Of a DNA stretch of 64,000 nt, positions 7,163 through 15,745 are shown piece after piece (the stretch's first letter is position 1; every line of letters starts with the position of its first letter). The notes under the pieces are model-generated. The model was given only the letters and a program-made list of their open reading frames with translations. It searched no databases and was not told the origin of the DNA. The stretch comes from Pseudomonadota bacterium. Its GTDB lineage: Bacteria > Pseudomonadota > Alphaproteobacteria > Rhizobiales > Hyphomicrobiaceae. Location: NCBI GenBank assembly GCA_023405815.1, contig JAEXXM010000058.1, positions 48,000-111,999 on the forward strand, given 5' to 3'. A program made the position numbers and the translations under genes.

Positions 7163-10100
7163 TGAAGAAGCCGTTCAACCTTTCGGAATGGGCGCTCGCG
7201 CACCGCTCCCTCGTCACCTATTTTATGCTGGTCTTCTCGTTGGCGGGGCTTCTTTCCTACCTCAACCTCGGCCGCGAGGAAGACCCGGCCTTCACGATCA
7301 AGACCATGGTGATCGTCGCCCAGTGGCCCGGGGCCTCGGCCGAGGAGACGGCACAGCAGGTCACGGACCGCATCGAGAAGAAGCTCGAGGAGCTGGAGTC
7401 TCTCGATTTCACGCGCTCCGTCACGACGCCCGGTGAGACGACGATATTCGTGAACCTGCGGGCCACCACCAAGGCGGCCGATGTTGCGCCCACCTGGGTG
7501 CTGATCCGCAACATGATCGGTGACATTAAGGGCCAGTTCCCCAGTGGCGTCGTAGGCCCGCTCTTCAATGACCGCTTCGGCGACGTCTACGGCAACATCT
7601 ACGCCTTCACCGCCGATGGTCTGACGCAACGCCAGTTGCGCGACTACGTCGAGCAGGTCCGCGCCAAGGTGTTGACGGTGCCAAACGTCGGCAAGGTCGA
7701 CATTGTCGGCGCTGAGGACGAGGTCGTTTTCCTCGAGTTCTCCCCCCGCAAGATCGCGGCTTACGGGATCAACCAGCAAGCGGTCGTCACCGCCCTGCAG
7801 CAGCAGAACGCGATCGTGCCATCTGGCGTGATCGAAGCCGGACCCGAGCGCATCAGCCTGCGCGTCAGCGGGCAATTCATCTCCGAGCGCGACCTCCAGT
7901 CTGTGAACCTGCGCATCAATGACCGCTTCTTCCGATTGAGCGACGTCGCGACCATCAGGCGCGGCTACGTCGACCCGCCGACCTCGCTCTTTCGCTTCAA
8001 TGGCGAGCCGGCCATCGGCCTCGCCATCGGCATGCGTCCCAAGGCGAACCTTCTGACCTTCGGCGAGGCGCTGCACGAGGAGATGACGCGCATCAAGAAC
8101 GAGCTTCCCGTCGGTATCGACGTGCACCTCGTCTCCGACCAGCCGCTCATCGTCGAGGAAGCGGTGTCAGGCTTCACCCGCGCGCTCTTCGAGGCGGTAG
8201 CGATCGTCCTCATCGTCAGCTTCGTGTCCCTCGGGATGCGAGCCGGCATGGTGGTCGCGTTGTCGATCCCGCTCGTTCTCGCCATCACCTTCATGGTGAT
8301 GGAGTACTCGGGGGTAACTCTGCAGCGCATCTCGCTCGGCGCCCTGATCATCGCCCTCGGCCTGCTCGTCGACGACGCCATGATCGCCGTCGAGATGATG
8401 GTGGCGCGTCTTGAAGTCGGAGACCGGCTCGAGAAGGCCGCGAGCTACGTCTACACCTCGACCGCATTCCCCATGCTCACCGGCACTCTCGTCACCGTTG
8501 CCGGCTTCATCCCGATTGCCTTCAACGGCAGCGCCGCGGGCGAGTTCACGTTCACGTTGTTCGTCGTGCTGGCCGTGTCGCTGCTGGTGTCATGGGTGGT
8601 CGCGGTGCTGTTCACGCCCCTGCTCGGCGTCTGGCTGCTTCCAAGCTCGATGCAGAAGCACCACGACAAGCCGGGAATGCTCTCCTCCGTCTTTTCGGCA
8701 CTGCTTCTGTTCTGCATGCGACGGCGTTGGCTGACGATCGCGGCGACGCTCGGCATGTTTGTCGTCTCTCTCGTCGGCATGGGATTCGTGCAGCAGCAGT
8801 TCTTCCCCGCTTCCGACCGCGTGGAGCTCATCGTCGATTGGAACCTGCCGCAGAGCGCCTCGATCCTCGAGACCAAGGCCCAGATGACCCGCTTCGAGAA
8901 GGAGGCGTTGTCTGGAGATCCGGACGTCGTCCGTTGGTCGTCGTATGTCGGCCAGGGCGCCCTGCGCTTCGTACTCTCGTTCGACGTGCAGCCGTCGCAC
9001 CCCTCGTTCGGTCAGACGGTAATCGTCACCAAGAGCCTTGAGGCCCGCAATCGGCTCCAGAAGAAGCTGGACGCATTCGTGCGACGCGAGTTCATCGGCA
9101 CCGACGCCAACGTGAAGCTGCTCGACATCGGCCCGCCCGTAGGCCGACCAGTTCAATATCGCCTCAGCGGCCCGGACATTCCGACCTTGCGCACCCTTGC
9201 ACAGGACCTTGCCACCATCGTCGGCGCCGATAAGCGCATCGGCGACGTGACCTACGACTGGAACGAGCCGGCGCGTGTCGTGAAGGTGAACGTACTGCAG
9301 GATAAGGCGCGGCTGCTCGGCATCACATCGGAGGACATCGCGTCGACCCTCAACGGCATCGTCGGCGGCAACACGATTACGCAGATCCGCGACAGCATCT
9401 ATCTCATCGACGTGATGGCGCGCGCCCAGGCCGGCGAGCGCGGCTCCATCGAGACGCTGCAGAACCTCCAGTTGTCGGCCTCCAACGGCCAGCCCGTTCC
9501 CCTCGCCGCAGTCGCAAGCTTCGAGTACGCGCAGGAGCAACCGGTTATCTGGCGCCGCCACCGTATTCCCACCATCACCGTCAAAGCCGGAATTCTCGAT
9601 GCCACGCAGCCGGCGACAGTCGTCGCCGCCCTCGCGCCGGCGATCGAGCAATTCAAGGACAAGCTGCCTGCCGGCTACGACGTCGTCACCGGCGGCGCTG
9701 TCGAGGAAAGCGCCAAGGGACAGGGCCCAATCATCGCCGTGGTGCCGCTCATGCTCTTCGTCATGGCCACCATCCTCATGGTCCAGTTGCAGAGCTTCCA
9801 GCGCCTGTTCCTCGTCATCGCGGTCGCTCCGCTGGGCCTCATCGGCGTCGTCGCGGCGCTGCTGCCCAGCGGCGCCCCGATGGGCTTCGTCGCGACCCTG
9901 GGCGTGCTGGCCCTGGTTGGCATTCTCATCCGCAACTCTGTGATCCTCGTAGTGCAGATCGAGCATCTGCGGGCCGAGGGGAAAGCACCCTGGGATGCCG
10001 TCGTCGAGGCCACCGAGCACCGGATGCGTCCCATCCTGCTTACCGCCGCTGCTGCCAGCCTCGCGCTCATCCCCATCGCGTCCGAGGTCTTCTGGGGCCC

Positions 10101-10257
10101 CATGGCCTTCGCGATGATGGGCGGCATCATCGTCGGGACCGTGCTGACGCTCCTTTTCCTGCCGGCCCTCTACGTCGCCTGGTTCCGCATCAAGGGCCCG
10201 GCGGCGAGCCGCGACCCGGCACCCAGCCACGATGCGCTGACCAATGCGCCCGCCTGA
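7162..10257 (+). CDS. RND efflux permease, TriC-like
   Basis: A 1031-residue inner-membrane proton-driven pump of the HAE1/RND superfamily. It starts FNLSEWALAHRSLVTYFM, followed by the first transmembrane helix and REEDPAFTIKTMVIVAQWPG, the sequence style of TriC/MexK-type permeases. There are two large periplasmic loops (about 40-335 and 560-860). Helix 4 reads LGLLVDDAMIAVEMM, with the proton-relay Asp pair, and the second half ends with a matching helix bundle (GVLALVGILIRNSVILVVQIEHL). Length and motifs are complete, so it should be functional. The start codon overlaps the stop of the second adaptor. No TolC-like gene is nearby, so an outer-membrane partner must come from elsewhere. Confidence 0.9.
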   Translation: MKKPFNLSEWALAHRSLVTYFMLVFSLAGLLSYLNLGREEDPAFTIKTMVIVAQWPGASAEETAQQVTDRIEKKLEELESLDFTRSVTTPGETTIFVNLRATTKAADVAPTWVLIRNMIGDIKGQFPSGVVGPLFNDRFGDVYGNIYAFTADGLTQRQLRDYVEQVRAKVLTVPNVGKVDIVGAEDEVVFLEFSPRKIAAYGINQQAVVTALQQQNAIVPSGVIEAGPERISLRVSGQFISERDLQSVNLRINDRFFRLSDVATIRRGYVDPPTSLFRFNGEPAIGLAIGMRPKANLLTFGEALHEEMTRIKNELPVGIDVHLVSDQPLIVEEAVSGFTRALFEAVAIVLIVSFVSLGMRAGMVVALSIPLVLAITFMVMEYSGVTLQRISLGALIIALGLLVDDAMIAVEMMVARLEVGDRLEKAASYVYTSTAFPMLTGTLVTVAGFIPIAFNGSAAGEFTFTLFVVLAVSLLVSWVVAVLFTPLLGVWLLPSSMQKHHDKPGMLSSVFSALLLFCMRRRWLTIAATLGMFVVSLVGMGFVQQQFFPASDRVELIVDWNLPQSASILETKAQMTRFEKEALSGDPDVVRWSSYVGQGALRFVLSFDVQPSHPSFGQTVIVTKSLEARNRLQKKLDAFVRREFIGTDANVKLLDIGPPVGRPVQYRLSGPDIPTLRTLAQDLATIVGADKRIGDVTYDWNEPARVVKVNVLQDKARLLGITSEDIASTLNGIVGGNTITQIRDSIYLIDVMARAQAGERGSIETLQNLQLSASNGQPVPLAAVASFEYAQEQPVIWRRHRIPTITVKAGILDATQPATVVAALAPAIEQFKDKLPAGYDVVTGGAVEESAKGQGPIIAVVPLMLFVMATILMVQLQSFQRLFLVIAVAPLGLIGVVAALLPSGAPMGFVATLGVLALVGILIRNSVILVVQIEHLRAEGKAPWDAVVEATEHRMRPILLTAAAASLALIPIASEVFWGPMAFAMMGGIIVGTVLTLLFLPALYVAWFRIKGPAASRDPAPSHDALTNAPA

Positions 10258-10299
10258 GGCAACAGCCATGCATGGATGCTCTGACTGGAGGCAGGCCCG

Positions 10300-10830
10300 A
10301 TGTCCACAATAGGCGACGAGCGCATAGGGCTCTTCATCGACGGCGTTAGTCTGCAGCACGCAACCAACGTCCTGCAGATGCGGCTCGACTTCAAACGCTT
10401 GCTGAAAATGTTTCAGCAGCGCGGCCGGCTGATCCGGGCCAATTATTATTCAGTGCTCTCCCAGCCTTCCGACGACACATTGAAGCCCTTGCTCGATTGG
10501 CTGAGCTACAATGGCTTCAACGTGGTCGCGCGAAACCCACGCCACGGCGGCGACGCCGAGAACATGCTCTCCCTGGCGGTTGACATCAGCGTCGACGCCA
10601 TGCGCCTCTCCGGCCACCTCGATCACATTGTCCTGTTTTCTGCATGCCGCGAGCTGCAGAGCCTCGTCTGCGCGCTCAAGACGATGGGCAGGCGTGTCAG
10701 CGTCGTTTCGACGATGCGTGCCCAGAGCGTGCCTGACGAGTTGCGCAGGGCCGCGGACACATTCCTCGACCTCGACGATCTGAGGCCCATCATCGCCAAA
10801 GAGGTCGGCACCGTGCAGCAAGCGTCGTGA
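10300..10830 (+). CDS. NYN-domain (LabA-like) protein with altered catalytic motif
   Basis: A 176-residue cytosolic protein of the LabA-like NYN type, as shown by GLFIDGVSLQHA, DWLSYNGFNVVAR, VDISVDAM, HIVLFSACRELQSLV, GRRVSVVST and the tail DELRRAADTFLDLDDLRPII. NYN domains are PIN-like metal-dependent RNases. Typical homologues carry FIDGxNL and LFSGDxDF, with acidic residues that bind metal. Here the first Asp (FIDG) is kept, the Asn is Ser, and GDxDF is replaced by ACREL, so the second acidic cluster is lost. It may be a non-catalytic RNA-binding protein. It follows the RND operon by 42 bp; a link to efflux is not evident. Confidence 0.8.
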   Translation: MSTIGDERIGLFIDGVSLQHATNVLQMRLDFKRLLKMFQQRGRLIRANYYSVLSQPSDDTLKPLLDWLSYNGFNVVARNPRHGGDAENMLSLAVDISVDAMRLSGHLDHIVLFSACRELQSLVCALKTMGRRVSVVSTMRAQSVPDELRRAADTFLDLDDLRPIIAKEVGTVQQAS

Positions 10831-10850
10831 AGCGCCGCCCGACCCCGAAT

Positions 10851-11990
10851 TCATCCCAGCGTGTGGCGGAAATCCTCGTAGCCGAACGAGGCGACGACGC
10901 GATAGCTGCCGTCCTCGTCGAGGATGGCGAGGTCGGGCCGCGGCGTGCCGTTGAACGTGGTGTTCTTCACGAAGCTGTACTGCATCATGTCCGTGAACAC
11001 GACGCGCGAGCCCACCTGCAACGGCTCGGGGAATGAATATTCGCCGATCACGTCACCGGTCATGCACGTCTTGCCGCCGAGCACGTACATGTGCGGGTGC
11101 ACGCCCGGCTTGGCAGCACCGATGATGACCGGCGTGTACGGGACCTCGAGCACGTCCGGCATATGGCAGCTCGCCGACGTGTCGAGCACGGCGATGTTCT
11201 GCACGTTCCAGTGCAGCCCGATCACGCTCGACACGAGATACCCGGTATCGACCACAATGCCGCCGCCCGGCTCGAGGATAACCTCGACGCCAAACTCGGC
11301 TCGGAACGCCTTGATCGCTGCGATCAGCTTGTCGACGTCGTAGCCGGGCTTGTTGATGAAGTGCCCGCCGCCGAAGTTCACCGCCTTCACCTTGCGGATA
11401 TACGGCGCGAACTCGCGCGCCACGTGCTCGATCAGCCCGACCGAGCCGTCCGCCAGGCTCTCGCACAGCGCGTGCGCGTGGAACACGTCGATCTCGCCCC
11501 ACGGCAGCTCGTCGATTTGCGATTTCGTCGTGCCGAACCGGGAGCACGGCGCGCACGGGTCATACAGCGCCCCGCCGAGCGTCGCGTTGGAGTAGCCGGG
11601 ATTGATGCGCACGCCCAGCTTAGCGCCGGCCGCCTTGGCGACCCCGCCGTACCGGGCGATCTGCTCCGGCGAGTTGAAGTAAATATGGTCGGCGTAGGCG
11701 GTGACGCGCTCGACCTCGCCGGGCGAGTACGCCGGCGCATAGACGTGCACCTCCTTGCCGAACTCCTCGCGCCCGAGCCGCGCCTCGTACTCGCCGCTCG
11801 CCGTCGTGCCGTCGAGAGGGTCCTGCATTAGCGGGAACGCTGCCGGCATCGCCCACGCCTTGGTGGCGAGCAGGATTTTGCAGCCGGCCTCGCGCCGGAT
11901 GCGCTCGACGGTGGCGAGGTTGCGCTTCAGCGCCGCAACGTCGAGGACGTACGCCGGCGTCTTGATGTCGGCAGGAAGGTTCAGTGCCAC
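10851..11990 (-). CDS. nspC: Carboxynorspermidine/carboxyspermidine decarboxylase
   Basis: A PLP-dependent fold-III decarboxylase of the alanine racemase/DAP decarboxylase type. It shows TPAYVLDVAALKRNL at the N-terminus, the PLP lysine in LLATKAW, the RINPGYSN segment, VNFGGGHFINKPGYD (phosphate binding), ILEPGGG, and a C-terminal TCMTGDVIGEY around the active-site Cys. It removes the carboxyl group from carboxy(nor)spermidine, the last step of the alternative route to spermidine. The synthase gene lies just upstream. I chose GTG at 11990, which has GAGGG about eight bases before it; TTG at 12005 is also open and would give 384 residues. Confidence 0.92.
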   Translation of the reverse strand: MALNLPADIKTPAYVLDVAALKRNLATVERIRREAGCKILLATKAWAMPAAFPLMQDPLDGTTASGEYEARLGREEFGKEVHVYAPAYSPGEVERVTAYADHIYFNSPEQIARYGGVAKAAGAKLGVRINPGYSNATLGGALYDPCAPCSRFGTTKSQIDELPWGEIDVFHAHALCESLADGSVGLIEHVAREFAPYIRKVKAVNFGGGHFINKPGYDVDKLIAAIKAFRAEFGVEVILEPGGGIVVDTGYLVSSVIGLHWNVQNIAVLDTSASCHMPDVLEVPYTPVIIGAAKPGVHPHMYVLGGKTCMTGDVIGEYSFPEPLQVGSRVVFTDMMQYSFVKNTTFNGTPRPDLAILDEDGSYRVVASFGYEDFRHTLG

Positions 11991-12010
11991 GTCAGCAACC
12001 CTCAAACAGC

Positions 12011-12032
12011 GGAGCCGGGAAATCCCGGCTCC
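12011..12032 (-). promoter_or_regulatory. 22-bp palindrome just before the nspC start
   Basis: GGAGCCGGGA and TCCCGGCTCC form a perfect 10-bp stem with a two-base AA centre. It lies in the short gap between the carboxynorspermidine synthase and nspC, ending about 20 bases before the chosen GTG. In RNA it would be a very stable hairpin close to the ribosome site, so it may set the ratio of the two enzymes or mark a transcript end. There is no T-tract. Role is inference. Confidence 0.5.
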
Positions 12033-12073
12033 ATGTTCACGTCATGCATTGGGTTCCGGAGTAAAGGAACCCG

Positions 12074-13288
12074 TCACGTCTTGACCGCGAACAGCTCGGC
12101 CTGGTCGGCCGGCGTGATGTCCTTCACATGCCACGGCAGGCCCTGCTTGCCGAGCTCGTCGAGGAACGGCTTCGAGGGAAGCTGCTCGACGTTATAGACG
12201 CCCTTTCCGGTCCAGGTGCCCTTGAACATCTGCATGGCGCCGACGACCGGCGGCACGCCCGTCGTGTAGGACACGGCCTGCGCGCCCGTCTCCTTGTAGC
12301 AGTCGGCGTGGTCGCAGACGTTATAGATCAGCACCGTCTTGCGCTTGCCGTCCTTCGTGCCGTCGATGATGCAGCCGATCGACGTACGCCCGGTGTAGTT
12401 CTCGCCCAGCGACGACGGCGGCGGCAGCAGCTCCTTCAGGAACTCCATCGGGATCACCGGCGTGCCCTTGTACATGACGGGATCGATGCGCGTCATGCCC
12501 ACGCTCTGCAGCACGTCGAGATGCTTGATGTAGTTGTCGGAGAACGTCATCCAGAAGCGGATCTGCTTCAGGCCCTTGATGTTCTCGACGAGGCTCTCCT
12601 CCTCCTCGTGATAGATGAGGTAGGATTTGCGCGGCCCCACTTCCGGGTAGTCGATCATGGTCGAGATCGACAGCGGATCGATGTCGATCCACTTCCCACC
12701 CTTCCAGTACTTGCCGCGCTGCGTCACCTCGCGGAGATTGATCTCCGGATTGAAGTTCGTCGCGAACGACTTGCCGTGGCTGCCGTCGTTGCAGTCGATG
12801 ATGTCGATGGTTTCGATTGTGTCGAAGAGGTGCTCCTGCGCGTAGGCGCAGAAGATGTTCGACACGCCGGGGTCGAAGCCGCAGCCGAGCACCGCCATGA
12901 TGCCCTTGTCCTTGTAGCGGTCCTGGTACTTCCACTGCCAGGAGTACTCGAACTTCGCGACATCGCGCGGCTCGTAGTTGGCCGTGTCCATGTAGTGCAC
13001 GCCAGTCTTCAGGCACGCGTCCATGATCGGCAGGTCCTGGTAGGGGAGCGCCATGTTGATCACGAGGTCCGGCTTGACCTTGTTGATCAGCGCCACCGTC
13101 TCCTCGACGTTGTCGGCATCGACTTGGGCGATCTCAATCGGCGTGACGCAGCGCTTGGCGACGGCTTCACAGCTCGCGAGCCGGCGCGAGGCCAGATGCA
13201 CGCGCTTGAACACGTCGCGGTTCTTTGCGCACTTCTGCGCGGTGACAGATCCAGCGGCGCCGGCGCCGATGATGAGGACACCTTCCAA
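12074..13288 (-). CDS. Carboxynorspermidine/carboxyspermidine synthase (saccharopine dehydrogenase family)
   Basis: A 404-residue NAD(P)H-dependent enzyme. The N-terminal Rossmann motif is VLIIGAGAAGSVTAQ. Next come VHLASRRLASCEAVA and INMALPYQDLPIMDACLKTGVHYMDT, cut here as INMALPYQDLP and GVHYMDTANYEP, typical of the saccharopine dehydrogenase superfamily, and then the central GCGFDPGVSNIFCAYA. It reduces the Schiff base between aspartate semialdehyde and putrescine (or diaminopropane), giving carboxyspermidine for NspC, which is encoded next in the same operon. The start is TTG, supported by GGGAGA seven bases upstream. A bulged hairpin at 13321-13347 lies in its leader. Confidence 0.9.
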   Translation of the reverse strand: MEGVLIIGAGAAGSVTAQKCAKNRDVFKRVHLASRRLASCEAVAKRCVTPIEIAQVDADNVEETVALINKVKPDLVINMALPYQDLPIMDACLKTGVHYMDTANYEPRDVAKFEYSWQWKYQDRYKDKGIMAVLGCGFDPGVSNIFCAYAQEHLFDTIETIDIIDCNDGSHGKSFATNFNPEINLREVTQRGKYWKGGKWIDIDPLSISTMIDYPEVGPRKSYLIYHEEEESLVENIKGLKQIRFWMTFSDNYIKHLDVLQSVGMTRIDPVMYKGTPVIPMEFLKELLPPPSSLGENYTGRTSIGCIIDGTKDGKRKTVLIYNVCDHADCYKETGAQAVSYTTGVPPVVGAMQMFKGTWTGKGVYNVEQLPSKPFLDELGKQGLPWHVKDITPADQAELFAVKT

Positions 13289-13320
13289 TTCGTCTCTCCC
13301 GCGGGCAAGGATGGAGGCCT

Positions 13321-13347
13321 AGAGCCTGCCGACGGTCCGGCAGCTCT
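13321..13347 (-). promoter_or_regulatory. Stem-loop in the leader of the spermidine operon
   Basis: AGAG-C-CTGCCG pairs with CGGCAG-CTCT around a six-base loop, giving ten pairs with one bulged C. It lies about 35 bases upstream of the TTG start of the synthase on the minus strand. It could be a leader structure or the terminator of an unseen transcript; no T-tract follows. Confidence 0.35.
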
Positions 13348-13579
13348 GAGGGGACCCACTTAGTGCAGCCGCCCCCCTAGTACAATACCTATGTGCTTAA
13401 TCGCCATTTATGACAGCGCGAGCAGACGCCTGGACGCTGCCCGCGACCGCAGCTCACCGTCGCCAAGGAAGCGGATTTGCCTCGACCGCGACGGCACCCG
13501 ATTTCGGTCTGCCGGTGACGCTGCGACGTGAACGTTGTAGTAACTGGGCTGACGGGTCGATTCTCGACTGGGGGCTACA

Positions 13580-13837
13580 ATGACGCTTGCACCGATGTCC
13601 TTTCTCGGCTGGCTGATTATCGGCGCACTGGCGGGTTGGCTTGCCGGAAGGATCGTCGAAGGCTACGGCTTCGGGTTTGTCGGCAACATCGTCATCGGCA
13701 TCCTCGGCGCCTGTATCGGCGGCCTCATCCTTCCCCAGCTCGGCATAGTACCGGAATCAACCGGCGGCAATTTCATCGCGGCAACGCTCGGCGCCGTCAT
13801 TCTGCTTGTCGTACTGGGACTCGTTCAGCGCCGTTGA
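13580..13837 (+). CDS. GlsB/YeaQ/YmgE family stress-response membrane protein
   Basis: An 85-residue, very hydrophobic protein with three membrane segments: FLGWLIIGALAGWLAGRIV, GFVGNIVIGILGACIGGLIL and ATLGAVILLVVLGLVQRR. The Gly-zipper motif GALAGWLAG and the pattern GNIVIGILGA..GG are hallmarks of the transglycosylase-associated (GlsB/YeaQ) family found in inner membranes of many bacteria and often linked to envelope or acid stress. GGGGG before the ATG sets the start. It stands alone, 70 bp before the diguanylate cyclase. The molecular role is not known. Confidence 0.88.
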   Translation: MTLAPMSFLGWLIIGALAGWLAGRIVEGYGFGFVGNIVIGILGACIGGLILPQLGIVPESTGGNFIAATLGAVILLVVLGLVQRR

Positions 13838-13908
13838 CCCAGCATCCCCCGCGGATGATTTCAATTTCACGGACTTTCTAGACATCCCATCAAGGCGCCT
13901 CCGCCAAG

Positions 13909-15228
13909 ATGCTCCGATTGCATAGTTCGCTTCCGGACGCCCTGGCGCACCCAATGATCCTCGACATGCCGACAATTTCGCTCGTCTCGCTGTCGGCGAC
14001 GACGATCCTCGGACTGCTGCTCTGCTTCATGTGGTGGCGCGAGCGCTCGGGCCCGCTGATCGGATGGTGGGGTGTGGCCCAGCTCGTGATGGCGTCCGGG
14101 CTGGCCTTTGCCAATGCGGCAACCTTTATCAACGACGCCAGTCTCTCGGCATTCGCTCAGTCCCTGATGGTGCTGTCGGCAGCCGTCATCTGGATGGCCC
14201 TGCGCGAGTTCGAGGGACGCTCTCTCAACCCGCTCTTGGTCGCAGTCTGGCCATGCGGATTCATCATCGCCGCCGCCACCGACCTCGCGGAAACCTTCGA
14301 TCAGCGCCTTATCCTCGCCTCCAGCCTGCTCGGCATCCTCTATCTCCTGGCCGCGACCGAGCTGATCCGTCGGCAAGGCGAACGGCTCATCTCGCGCTGG
14401 CCCGCAATCGTCCTGCTCGCCGTCATGGGTCTCGGCTATCTTGCTTGGATGCCTCTGACGCTCACCATGCCGGTGCACGCCGTTGGCCAATTCTACAGCA
14501 GCACATGGCTCCCCGCTGTCATCCTCATCGCGCTGCTCGGCCGCATCGCGCTGGCGTTCGTTGTTCTCGCCATGGTCAAGGAACGCCAGGAGACGCAGCA
14601 GCGCATGTTCGCACTCACAGACGCGCTGACCGGGCTCCCCAACCGCCGGGCACTCTTCGCATCAGCCGAGGCCCTCGCCGAGGAGAGCCGGTATCTGCGG
14701 GGTGGGCCGGTCTCCGTCCTGGTGTTCGATCTCGACCACTTCAAGAAGATAAATGACACCTACGGTCATAGCCTAGGCGACCGCGTGCTTCAGCTCTTTT
14801 CCGCGACGCTGTCCGACACGCTCGACGCCGACAACATCATCGGTCGTCTCGGTGGCGAGGAATTCGCCGCCATTCTTCCTGGCAGTGACCTCGTCTCTGC
14901 CTCCGACAAAGCCGAGCGCGTTCGCATCGCCTTCGCCGAGGTCGCAACGGTCATCGACGGCCTTCCGGTTGCCGGCACCGTCAGCGTCGGCGTCGCCTCC
15001 CATGACGATATGACTTGCGACATTGCAGCGCTGTTCCACCGCGCCGACGGCGCCCTCTACGCCGCCAAGCAGAGCGGCCGCAACCGCGTACAGGCGATCG
15101 GCCCCGACGAGCCCTCGCAGTTCGAGGAAGCCGGTTCCGACGAGCATGCGGAGCGCTCGCAGTGGCTGGCTGAGGGCTTCTACACCCGCTCGACGCGACG
15201 CTACCGGGGATCGGCCGACGCGGCCTGA
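13909..15228 (+). CDS. Membrane-bound diguanylate cyclase (GGDEF)
   Basis: A 439-residue protein. The first 220 residues hold about six or seven membrane helices (for example LSATTILGLLLCFMWWRE, PAIVLLAVMGLGYLAW). A GGDEF domain follows at about 235-400: DALTGLPNRRALFA, VLVFDLDHFKKINDTYGH, IIGRLGGEEFAAILPG, VAGTVSVGVAS. The signature is GGEEF, an active form, so it should make c-di-GMP from GTP. No RxxD inhibitory site is visible before GGEEF (IIGRLG there), suggesting weak product inhibition. The tail after about 400 is low in complexity. The signal sensed by the membrane part is unknown. Confidence 0.9.
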   Translation: MLRLHSSLPDALAHPMILDMPTISLVSLSATTILGLLLCFMWWRERSGPLIGWWGVAQLVMASGLAFANAATFINDASLSAFAQSLMVLSAAVIWMALREFEGRSLNPLLVAVWPCGFIIAAATDLAETFDQRLILASSLLGILYLLAATELIRRQGERLISRWPAIVLLAVMGLGYLAWMPLTLTMPVHAVGQFYSSTWLPAVILIALLGRIALAFVVLAMVKERQETQQRMFALTDALTGLPNRRALFASAEALAEESRYLRGGPVSVLVFDLDHFKKINDTYGHSLGDRVLQLFSATLSDTLDADNIIGRLGGEEFAAILPGSDLVSASDKAERVRIAFAEVATVIDGLPVAGTVSVGVASHDDMTCDIAALFHRADGALYAAKQSGRNRVQAIGPDEPSQFEEAGSDEHAERSQWLAEGFYTRSTRRYRGSADAA

Positions 15229-15383
15229 CGCCGATCATCTTCCCTCGAGTTGCCTGTCACCTTGAAATGCGGCGCAGACGTGAGGTAGGTACTCGGCTTC
15301 TCGGCCAAGTACGCCCTCCGGGCGCACCATTGCGCGATGAACGCGCTAGCGCCGCCGGCTGGCGGCATGTGAGGGAATACCGC

Positions 15384-15710
15384 ATGGACGCCGCCACGCT
15401 CTACGCCGTCATGACCGTTGCCTCGGGCCCGAAACGGATGACGACGCAGAAGTTCCCAACCGTCGCGATGTGTGAGCAGGCGGCGCAGAAGCTCCGCAAG
15501 CAAGCCTCGATGAAGGATGCAATCTTCTACTGCGTGAAGCGCAAACCCGACTCATCGGAGCGTGAGGCCGCTCAGGCCGCGCAAGCCGCCGCCAGGAGGC
15601 GCGCAATGCAGCAGAAGCAGCAGGCTGGCGCGGCACAACAGGCGCCTGGGGCCGGCCCGATCGGTATGCCGCGCGACTTCTATAGCGGGACCACGCCGCC
15701 CCAGCAGTAG
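15384..15710 (+). CDS. Uncharacterised small protein with Gln/Ala-rich tail
   Basis: A 108-residue protein starting MDAATLYAVMTVASGPKR, with TGAGGGAAT before the ATG. Residues 1-55 contain two Cys (MCEQAAQKL and IFYCVKRK) that could form a disulphide or a metal site. The second half is a low-complexity Ala/Gln helix (AAQAAQAAARRRAMQQKQQ) followed by a Pro/Gly tail. No family is recognised. An upstream in-frame extension to 15267 looks non-coding. It precedes the purine permease by 35 bp and could be in the same transcript. Confidence 0.6.
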   Translation: MDAATLYAVMTVASGPKRMTTQKFPTVAMCEQAAQKLRKQASMKDAIFYCVKRKPDSSEREAAQAAQAAARRRAMQQKQQAGAAQQAPGAGPIGMPRDFYSGTTPPQQ

Positions 15711-15745
15711 CGCAACGAAGCTTCGCGAAGGGGGGAGCCGAGGTA

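Noticed and set aside
13289..13579. Short frame (MTARADAWTLPAT..., about 45 codons) upstream of the GlsB-type gene
   Set aside because: No ribosome site, no recognisable features and an Arg/Ala-rich composition expected by chance.
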